The position numbers and the translations under genes are program-made. A model generated the notes under the pieces. It was not told where the DNA came from, searched no databases, and saw nothing but the letters and a program-made list of their open reading frames with translations. DNA of 5,482 nucleotides from Dysgonamonadaceae bacterium (lineage in GTDB: Bacteria; Bacteroidota; Bacteroidia; Bacteroidales; Azobacteroidaceae), in the NCBI GenBank assembly GCA_031256015.1, contig JAIRRK010000066.1, positions 1 through 5,482 of the forward strand, given 5' to 3'. Shown here in pieces: positions 1-4,333 of this stretch (the first letter of the stretch is position 1; each line of letters begins with the position of its first letter).

Positions 1-192
1 ATTTCCAAAATAGGAGAATTAGTCGATTTAGGCGCGGAATTGGGCATTATTAAGAAAAGCGGAAGCTGGTACAGCTATAACGATACTAAGCTGGGACAAG
101 GAAGAGATGCCGCCAAAGATTGTCTTCGTGATAATCCCGAATTGGCCGATGAAATAGAAGCCTTAATAATGAATAGTCTGAATAAGAAATAA
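1..192 (+). CDS. recA: RecA recombinase, C-terminal fragment
   Basis: The open frame from base 1 to a TAA at 190-192 encodes the last 63 residues of RecA; the 5' end lies outside the window. Recognisable C-terminal landmarks are [20 protein letters not shown] (residues 6-25 of the fragment), then [20 protein letters not shown] and PELADEIE, the standard RecA C-terminal domain. RecA forms ATP-dependent filaments on single-stranded DNA, catalyses strand exchange and, in many bacteria, triggers LexA self-cleavage. The ATPase core (Walker A/B) is not in view. The protein stops soon after the ELADEIE helix with a basic end (NSLNKK), so it lacks the long acidic tail of E. coli RecA. A probable terminator follows at 209-253, separating it from rarA. 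Identity is confident from sequence; function is from the family. Confidence 0.95.
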   Translation: MSKIGELVDLGAELGIIKKSGSWYSYNDTKLGQGRDAAKDCLRDNPELADEIEALIMNSLNKK

Positions 193-208
193 TCCCCTAT
201 TATACACG

Positions 209-253
209 ATTGCCCTCGCCGACGGATGATTCCTCACGCGGGGGTGATTTTTT
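209..253 (+). terminator. Probable intrinsic terminator after recA
   Basis: CCCTCGC (213-219) pairs with GCGGGGG (238-244), 7 bp with one G-U. The stem can extend outward with G-U and A-T pairs to 209/248. A run of six T (248-253) follows directly. The loop is long at 18 nt, which lowers confidence. It lies 17 bp after the recA stop and ends 12 bp before the rarA ATG, so rarA must rely on read-through or on a promoter inside this 73-bp gap. I could not recognise such a promoter. Confidence 0.55.
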
Positions 254-265
254 CAAAACTGTTCA

Positions 266-1528
266 ATGAATCGTCCTTTAGCAGAACGAATGCGTCCTCA
301 ATCTTTAAATGACTATGTAGGACAAAAGCAATTGGTGGGTCAGGGAAGCATCCTTCGAAAGATGATTGATTCGGGACACGTCCCGTCTTTTATTCTATGG
401 GGGCCTCCCGGAGTGGGTAAAACCACTTTGGCGAAAATCATTTCCAAACAATTAGACATCCCTTTTTACACTTTGAGTGCCGTTAATTCGGGGGTGAAGG
501 ATGTCAGAGAGATTATAGAAAAAGTAAAAAGCTCCCGATTTTTCAATAGTCTGCGACCTATCCTTTTCATCGACGAGATTCACCGCTTCAGCAAATCTCA
601 ACAAGATTCCCTGTTGGCCGCGGTAGAAGACGGAACAATCACTTTAATCGGAGCAACTACCGAGAATCCGTCTTTTGAAGTGATACGACCTCTCCTATCC
701 CGCTGTCAGGTTTATGTGTTGAAAAGCTTGAACGACGACGACCTGCTTGAACTGATGAACAAAGCTTTTACGGAAGATGTCGAACTGAAAAAGAAAAACA
801 TCAAAGTCGAAGAAACAGCAGCCTTGTTGCGTTTCGCCGGTGGAGATGCCCGCAAACTGCTGAATATACTCGAATTAGTTATTGAAGCCGACGAAAACGG
901 AGAAATAGTTATTACCGATACCAAAGTCATTGATCGTCTTCAGGAAAACCCGGTGGCTTACGATAAGGGAGGAGAAATGCACTATGACATTATTTCGGCC
1001 TTTATTAAATCGATACGAGGAAGCGACCCCGATGGAGCTGTTTACTGGCTGGCACGCATGGTTGCCGGAGGAGAAGACCCCAAATTCATTGCTCGTCGTT
1101 TGGTTATCGTGGCGGCCGAAGACATCGGTTTGGCTAATCCGAATGCCCTACTCTTAGCCAATGCCTGTTTCGATGCACTAACCAAGATAGGCTGGCCCGA
1201 AGGACGAATCATTTTGGCCGAAACAACCGTTTATTTAGCCGTCAGTCCGAAAAGCAATTCGGCTTACGAGGCAATAACCAATGCCCTGGCGGAAGTGGAA
1301 AAATCAGGGAATCTCCCGGTACCTCTTCATCTGCGTAATGCCCCTACCCGACTGATGAAAGAATTGAATTACGGAAAAGACTATAAATATGCCCACGCTT
1401 TTGAGGGAAACTTCGTACAACAAGATTTTCTCCCCGAAGAAATAAAAGATAAAAAGTTCTGGTTTGCACAAAAGAATCCGCAAGAATTAAAGATGCAGGA
1501 ACACATGAAAAATCTTTGGAAAAAGTAA
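266..1528 (+). CDS. rarA: Replication-associated recombination protein A (RarA/MgsA), AAA+ ATPase
   Basis: A 420-residue AAA+ ATPase of the RarA/MgsA (WRNIP1/Mgs1) family, related to clamp-loader subunits. The family acts at stalled replication forks and on DNA ends, in contact with SSB in E. coli. The N-terminus PLAERMRPQSLNDYVGQ is the family signature, supporting the ATG at 266. Walker A is GPPGVGKT (46-53), Walker B is ILFIDEIHRF (99-108), sensor 1 is GATTENP (129-135), the arginine finger is in LLSRC (R146), and the sensor 2 arginine is in GGDARKLLN (R196). The remainder (~230-420), including the stretch DPDGAVYWLARMVAGGEDP, is the C-terminal helical oligomerisation region; the family is tetrameric. 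The length is slightly below that of the E. coli protein and no key residue is missing. It follows recA with a 73-bp gap and precedes serC by 76 bp. Confidence 0.96.
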   Translation: MNRPLAERMRPQSLNDYVGQKQLVGQGSILRKMIDSGHVPSFILWGPPGVGKTTLAKIISKQLDIPFYTLSAVNSGVKDVREIIEKVKSSRFFNSLRPILFIDEIHRFSKSQQDSLLAAVEDGTITLIGATTENPSFEVIRPLLSRCQVYVLKSLNDDDLLELMNKAFTEDVELKKKNIKVEETAALLRFAGGDARKLLNILELVIEADENGEIVITDTKVIDRLQENPVAYDKGGEMHYDIISAFIKSIRGSDPDGAVYWLARMVAGGEDPKFIARRLVIVAAEDIGLANPNALLLANACFDALTKIGWPEGRIILAETTVYLAVSPKSNSAYEAITNALAEVEKSGNLPVPLHLRNAPTRLMKELNYGKDYKYAHAFEGNFVQQDFLPEEIKDKKFWFAQKNPQELKMQEHMKNLWKK

Positions 1529-1549
1529 AGTATTTATATAAAAAAACAG

Positions 1550-1557
1550 TAACTTCG
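1550..1557 (+). promoter_or_regulatory. Possible Bacteroides-type -7 promoter box for serC
   Basis: TAACTTCG followed by CACCCG lies 47 bp before the serC ATG. It matches the Bacteroidetes primary-sigma -7 consensus TAnnTTTG with one mismatch, in an AT-rich 76-bp gap after rarA. No TTTG -33 element sits at the expected ~20-bp spacing; the nearest TTTG, at 1515-1518, is too far upstream. A weak candidate. If real, transcription would begin near 1563 and would cover serC and pgk. Confidence 0.3.
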
Positions 1558-1604
1558 CACCCGTAAAAATAATCATTAACAATATATTATTAGAGTAAAT
1601 AAGT

Positions 1605-2672
1605 ATGAAAAAGTACAATTTTAATGCAGGCCCGTCTGTCCTGCCACAGGAAACTATCGACAACACAATTAAAGCTATTCAGAATTTTGCAGGTACAGGC
1701 TTATCCATCATGGAGGTAAGTCATCGTTCAAAAGAGTTTCAAGCCGTCATAGATGAAACGGTCAACTTATTTAAAGAACTACTGAATATCCCGGCCGGTT
1801 ATTCCGTCCTGTTCTTGGGAGGCGGTGCAAGTCTGGAATTTTGCATGGTTCCTTACAACCTGCTGGAAAAAAAAGCTGCTTACCTGAATACAGGTACATG
1901 GGCGAATAAGGCACTGAAAGAAGCCAAATTATTCGGTGAAGTCGTAGAAGTGGCTTCCTCCAAAGAAGCTAATTTCTCTTATATCCCTAAAAACTACACC
2001 ATCCCTACCGATGCGGATTATTTCCATATCACAACAAACAATACTATCTTCGGTACTGAAATCCATAAAGATATGGATTCTCCGGTTACTTTGGTGGCCG
2101 ATATGTCGTCCGACATATTTTCCCGTCCGGTAGATGTTTCCAAATACGGTTTAATTTACGGCGGTGCGCAAAAGAATCTGGCTCCGGCCGGTGTTACTTT
2201 CGTCATCGTGAAAGATGAATTGTTGGGTAAGGTAAGTCGTACCATTCCCACGATGTTGGATTACAGAACACATATCAAAGACGGTTCGATGTTCAATACG
2301 CCTCCCGTTGTTCCTATTTATGCGGCTTTACAAACATTGAAATGGCTGAAAGCATTGGGCGGAGTGGAAGTAATGTACAAAATGAATAAAGAAAAAGCAG
2401 CTCTCCTTTATGATGAAATCGACAGAAACAGGTTATTTAAAGGAACAACAGCAGTAGAAGATCGATCTTTAATGAATATCTGCTTTGTGATGAACGATGA
2501 ATACAAAGACCTTGAAGGCGACTTCTTCAAATATGCAACGGAAAAAGGAATGGTAGGAATCAAAGGACATCGTTCGGTAGGAGGATTCCGCGCATCAACA
2601 TACAACGCTCTTCCCAAAGACGCCGTGAAAGCATTGGTAGAGTGTATGCAAGAGTTCGAAAAACAACATTAA
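1605..2672 (+). CDS. serC: Phosphoserine aminotransferase
   Basis: A 355-residue PLP-dependent class V aminotransferase, close to the usual ~360 for SerC. It converts 3-phosphohydroxypyruvate plus glutamate to O-phosphoserine and 2-oxoglutarate in cytosolic serine synthesis. In many bacteria the same enzyme serves the erythrose-4-phosphate branch of PLP synthesis. The sequence shows the N-terminal [11 protein letters not shown] (4-14), substrate-binding SHRS (39-42), GGGAS (72-76) at the cofactor phosphate, W99 in the NTGTWA stretch stacking on PLP, D166 in VADMSSD contacting the pyridine nitrogen, and the Schiff-base lysine K190 in [12 protein letters not shown]. The C-terminal [15 protein letters not shown] (322-336) carries the substrate carboxylate arginines. 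The ATG at 1605 is the start because [10 protein letters not shown] is the conserved N-terminus. pgk follows 29 bp later. The usual serine-pathway partner serA is not in the window. Confidence 0.97.
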   Translation: MKKYNFNAGPSVLPQETIDNTIKAIQNFAGTGLSIMEVSHRSKEFQAVIDETVNLFKELLNIPAGYSVLFLGGGASLEFCMVPYNLLEKKAAYLNTGTWANKALKEAKLFGEVVEVASSKEANFSYIPKNYTIPTDADYFHITTNNTIFGTEIHKDMDSPVTLVADMSSDIFSRPVDVSKYGLIYGGAQKNLAPAGVTFVIVKDELLGKVSRTIPTMLDYRTHIKDGSMFNTPPVVPIYAALQTLKWLKALGGVEVMYKMNKEKAALLYDEIDRNRLFKGTTAVEDRSLMNICFVMNDEYKDLEGDFFKYATEKGMVGIKGHRSVGGFRASTYNALPKDAVKALVECMQEFEKQH

Positions 2673-2690
2673 TCAGAATTATTTAATACA

Positions 2691-2695
2691 AGGAA
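2691..2695 (+). promoter_or_regulatory. Ribosome binding site deciding the pgk start
   Basis: AGGAA at 2691-2695 ends six bases before the ATG at 2702. This favours 2702 over the in-frame ATG at 2711, which would be 15 bases away. It is the clearest purine-rich site of the three complete plus-strand genes; rarA and serC have none comparable, as is common in Bacteroidetes. Confidence 0.5.
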
Positions 2696-2701
2696 ACAAT
2701 T

Positions 2702-3964
2702 ATGCAAATAATGGATAATTTCAATTTCGCAGGACAAAGAGCATTTGTACGAGTAGATTTTAATGTGCCTTTGGATGAAAAATTTAATATCACGGACGAT
2801 ACACGCATCCGTGCCGCAATACCCACGTTAAAGAAAATTATTGCCGACGGAGGGTCTGTTATTATCGGTTCTCATTTGGGACGGCCGAAAGGCGTTGACG
2901 CCAAGTTCTCGTTGCAACACATTTTACCTCGCGTATCAGAGTTGTTGGGCGTGAAAGTCGAGTTTGTAAACGATTGCTTGGGACAAGAAGCTGCCGATAA
3001 ATCGGCCAAACTTCAATCCGGACACGCTTTATTACTGGAAAACCTTCGTTTTTATGCCGCCGAAGAGGGTAAACCGCGCGGCCTGAAAGAGGATGCTTCC
3101 GATGAAGAAAAAGCGGCCGCCAAGAAAGCCGAAAAAGCAAATCAAAAAGAAATGGCGAAACAATTGGCATCTTACGCTACCGTTTACGTGAATGATGCTT
3201 TCGGAACCGCTCACCGGGCACATGCTTCCACTGCCATTATAGCCGATTATTTCGATACCGACCGTAAACTGTTCGGTTACTTGATGCAGAAAGAAATCGA
3301 TGCCGTGGAAAAAGTATTGAAAGATACGGCTCGTCCTTTCACCGCTATCATGGGAGGTTCTAAAGTATCTTCCAAGATCGACATCATCGAAAACCTGTTG
3401 ACCAAAGTGGATAACTTGATCATTGCCGGCGGAATGACTTACACTTTCACCAAAGCATTGGGCGGTAAAATAGGTAACTCCATTTGTGAAGAAGATAAGT
3501 TGGATTTAGCGTTGAGCTTGATTCAACGAGCCAAAGAACGTCGGGTTAATCTCGTTCTGGCGGAAGATACAAAAATAGCTGACGCTTTCAGTAATGACGC
3601 CAACACGCGATTCGTTCCTGTCGGAGAAATTCCCGCCGGTTGGGAAGGCTTGGACATAGGTCCCGATACCGAAAAGAAATTTGCGGATGTCATCGAGAAA
3701 TCCAAAACAATTCTCTGGAACGGTCCTACCGGAGTATTCGAGTTCGACAACTTTGCCGGAGGGTCAAAAGCCGTAGGTATGGCTATCGTTAAAGCCACCG
3801 AAAACGGTGCATTTTCTTTAGTCGGAGGCGGCGATTCGGTTGCTTGCGTCAACAAATTCGGTATTGCCGATAAGATGTCGTACGTTTCGACCGGAGGCGG
3901 CGCGTTATTGGAATTTATCGAAGGAAAAGAACTCCCGGGTATCAAAGCTATTCGCGGATACTAA
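2702..3964 (+). CDS. pgk: Phosphoglycerate kinase
   Basis: A 420-residue phosphoglycerate kinase, the cytosolic glycolytic enzyme that transfers phosphate from 1,3-bisphosphoglycerate to ADP, giving ATP and 3-phosphoglycerate. The N-domain, which binds phosphoglycerate, shows RVDFNVPLD (17-25), R35, SHLGRPKG (57-64), LENLRF with R117, and [13 protein letters not shown] (164-176). The C-domain, which binds nucleotide, shows GGSKVSSK (218-225), [10 protein letters not shown] (338-347), GGGDS (375-379) and [10 protein letters not shown] (396-405). A charged Ala/Lys/Glu-rich insert at about 121-152 accounts for the length above the ~390 of shorter bacterial homologues; I believe it is usual in Bacteroidetes enzymes. 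It is probably co-transcribed with serC. Its product 3-phosphoglycerate is the substrate entering the serine pathway in which SerC acts. Transcription ends at 3986-4015. Confidence 0.98.
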   Translation: MQIMDNFNFAGQRAFVRVDFNVPLDEKFNITDDTRIRAAIPTLKKIIADGGSVIIGSHLGRPKGVDAKFSLQHILPRVSELLGVKVEFVNDCLGQEAADKSAKLQSGHALLLENLRFYAAEEGKPRGLKEDASDEEKAAAKKAEKANQKEMAKQLASYATVYVNDAFGTAHRAHASTAIIADYFDTDRKLFGYLMQKEIDAVEKVLKDTARPFTAIMGGSKVSSKIDIIENLLTKVDNLIIAGGMTYTFTKALGGKIGNSICEEDKLDLALSLIQRAKERRVNLVLAEDTKIADAFSNDANTRFVPVGEIPAGWEGLDIGPDTEKKFADVIEKSKTILWNGPTGVFEFDNFAGGSKAVGMAIVKATENGAFSLVGGGDSVACVNKFGIADKMSYVSTGGGALLEFIEGKELPGIKAIRGY

Positions 3965-3989
3965 GAGTTAAAAACTAAGAGTTAAGGGG
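3962..3989 (+). repeat. TAAGAGT heptad repeats starting at the pgk stop codon
   Basis: Four 7-bp units run head to tail from the stop codon: TAAGAGT, TAAAAAC, TAAGAGT, TAAGGGG. The first TAA is the pgk stop. Because 7 is one more than a multiple of 3, the following TAAs at 3969, 3976 and 3983 fall in frames +1, +2 and 0, so every frame is closed within 24 bases. The last unit runs into the terminator stem. Inverted relatives lie at 4285-4333. Confidence 0.8.
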
Positions 3990-4015
3990 TGCAGATAACT
4001 GCATCTCTTTTTTTT
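3986..4015 (+). terminator. Intrinsic terminator of the serC-pgk transcript
   Basis: GGGGTGCAG (3986-3994) pairs with CTGCATCTC (3999-4007) as a 9-bp stem with two G-U pairs and the 4-nt loop ATAA. AA (3984-3985) can extend the stem into the first T residues. Eight T follow at 4008-4015. It lies 21 bp after the pgk stop. No T run is present on the opposite side, so it should work only for the plus strand. Confidence 0.92.
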
Positions 4016-4023
4016 GTTCTTCT

Positions 4024-4044
4024 AAAAATCTGCGCGGAGCGCAG
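4024..4044 (-). terminator. Possible minus-strand terminator at the left palindrome
   Basis: Read on the minus strand, CTGCGC-TCC-GCGCAG (4044 to 4030) is a 6-bp GC-rich stem with a 3-nt loop, followed by A and five T (4029 to 4024). It could stop transcription from the convergent FISUMP gene before it enters pgk, giving a ~280-nt 3' untranslated region. The identical palindrome at 4176-4190 has no T run, so the sequence may be primarily a repeat. Confidence 0.35.
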
Positions 4045-4045
4045 G
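4030..4045. repeat. 16-bp palindromic repeat, copy 1
   Basis: CTGCGC-GGA-GCGCAG plus a final G. It is identical over 16 bp, and in the same orientation, to 4176-4191. The two copies bracket the 23-bp tandem array. The centre GCGGAGC fits the GNA-triloop mini-hairpin pattern. Confidence 0.8.
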
Positions 4046-4046
4046 T

Positions 4047-4071
4047 TTCTTCTTCTTTTGTCGAAGAAGAA
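4047..4071. repeat. 9-bp TTC/GAA inverted repeat
   Basis: TTCTTCTTC (4047-4055) is perfectly complementary to GAAGAAGAA (4063-4071) across a 7-nt loop. No T run follows on either strand, so it is not a standard terminator. It lies between palindrome copy 1 and the tandem array. Confidence 0.7.
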
Positions 4072-4072
4072 G

Positions 4073-4177
4073 CTACCACTCTCCTCGCAGGATGACTACC
4101 ACTCTCCTCGCAGGATGACTACCACTCTCCTTGCATGATGACTGCAACTCTCCTCGCATGACGACTGCAACTCTCCT
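4073..4177. repeat. 23-bp tandem repeat array, four full copies plus a partial
   Basis: Units at 4073-4095, 4096-4118, 4119-4141 and 4142-4164, with a 13-bp partial copy at 4165-4177. Copies 1 and 2 are identical. Copy 3 differs from them at 2 positions and copy 4 at 4 positions. All share ACTCTCCT at unit positions 6-13 followed by a variable GCA/GGA/TGA part. Copies 1 and 2 contain the small palindrome TCCT-CGC-AGGA. The period is not a multiple of 3 and there are no spacers, so it is neither coding nor CRISPR. The partial copy runs into palindrome copy 2. Confidence 0.9.
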
Positions 4178-4191
4178 GCGCGGAGCGCAGG
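4176..4191. repeat. 16-bp palindromic repeat, copy 2
   Basis: Exact second copy of 4030-4045, same orientation, abutting the degenerate end of the tandem array. No T run adjoins it on either strand. Confidence 0.8.
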
Positions 4192-4201
4192 CATCTTATT
4201 A

Positions 4202-4233
4202 GCCGTGTGCAAGGCGAAGCCGCAGCCCACGGC
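4202..4233. repeat. GCCGTG/CACGGC inverted repeat with nested mini-hairpin
   Basis: GCCGTG (4202-4207) pairs with CACGGC (4228-4233). Inside, GC (4209-4210) pairs with GC (4225-4226) after one mismatch, and GGC-GAA-GCC (4213-4221) forms a nested hairpin. It could be a cruciform in DNA or a stem in RNA from either strand. Without a T run it does not look like a terminator. Confidence 0.55.
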
Positions 4234-4234
4234 A

Positions 4235-4320
4235 AAGAATTAAAAAGTAAAAGTTAAGAATTAAGAATTGTACGCGAAGCACCGTAACTCTTAACTCTTA
4301 ACTCTTACTTCTTAACTCTT
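4235..4320 (-). terminator. 35-bp hairpin in the 3' untranslated region of the FISUMP transcript, possible terminator
   Basis: Bases 4235-4269 pair with 4286-4320 over 35 positions without a bulge, around a 16-nt loop (4270-4285). On the plus strand five positions are A opposite C (4267/4288, 4260/4295, 4251/4304, 4244/4311, 4239/4316). In minus-strand RNA all five become G-U, so that transcript forms an unbroken stem. The arms are built from heptads (GAATTAA-like on the left, TAACTCT-like on the right). In the transcript the stem begins 5 nt after the stop codon. The apical part (to 4253/4302) is followed by UUUU-AC-UUUUU, so it may act as an AU-rich terminator, or the full stem may protect the 3' end. 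The structure is read from sequence; the role is inferred. Confidence 0.6.
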
Positions 4321-4333
4321 AGTTCTTAGTCTT
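4285..4333 (-). repeat. Inverted TAAGAGT heptads starting at the FISUMP gene stop codon
   Basis: On the minus strand, from the stop codon (4328 to 4326) onward: TAAGAAC, TAAGAGT, TAAGAAG, then TAAGAGT three times, then TACGGTG. The TAA of the first unit is the gene's stop codon, and later units close the other two frames. On the plus strand this reads as seven 7-bp units of TAACTCT type. It mirrors the tract after pgk: CTAAGAGTTAA at 3961-3971 is the exact inverse of 4312-4322. Confidence 0.8.

Larger units (their letters stand above)
3965..4325. other. Repeat-rich 361-bp spacer between convergent genes
   Basis: This stretch between the pgk stop and the stop of the minus-strand FISUMP gene shows no credible gene on either strand. 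It holds, left to right, heptads and the pgk terminator, a 16-bp palindrome, a TTC/GAA hairpin, a 23-bp tandem array, a second copy of the palindrome, a GCCGTG inverted repeat, and a long heptad-built hairpin. I see no tRNA, transposase remnant or CRISPR in it. Confidence 0.85.

Noticed and set aside
1529..1604. Terminator after rarA
   Set aside because: The gap is AT-rich but I find no stem followed by a T run, so rarA transcripts may read into serC.
3523..3945. 140-codon minus-strand reading frame inside pgk
   Set aside because: Antisense shadow of the strongly conserved Pgk C-domain; no recognisable domain and no promoter.
4047..4071. Terminator at the TTC/GAA hairpin
   Set aside because: No T run follows the stem on either strand; the stem is only a triplet repeat and its complement.
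4073..4177. CRISPR array
   Set aside because: The 23-bp units abut each other with no spacers and drift in sequence; there is no cas gene in view.
3965..4325. DGR template repeat, accessory gene or reverse transcriptase next to the candidate variable region
   Set aside because: No adenine-rich copy of the FISUMP 3' end and no reverse transcriptase motif is present in this spacer or elsewhere in the window.
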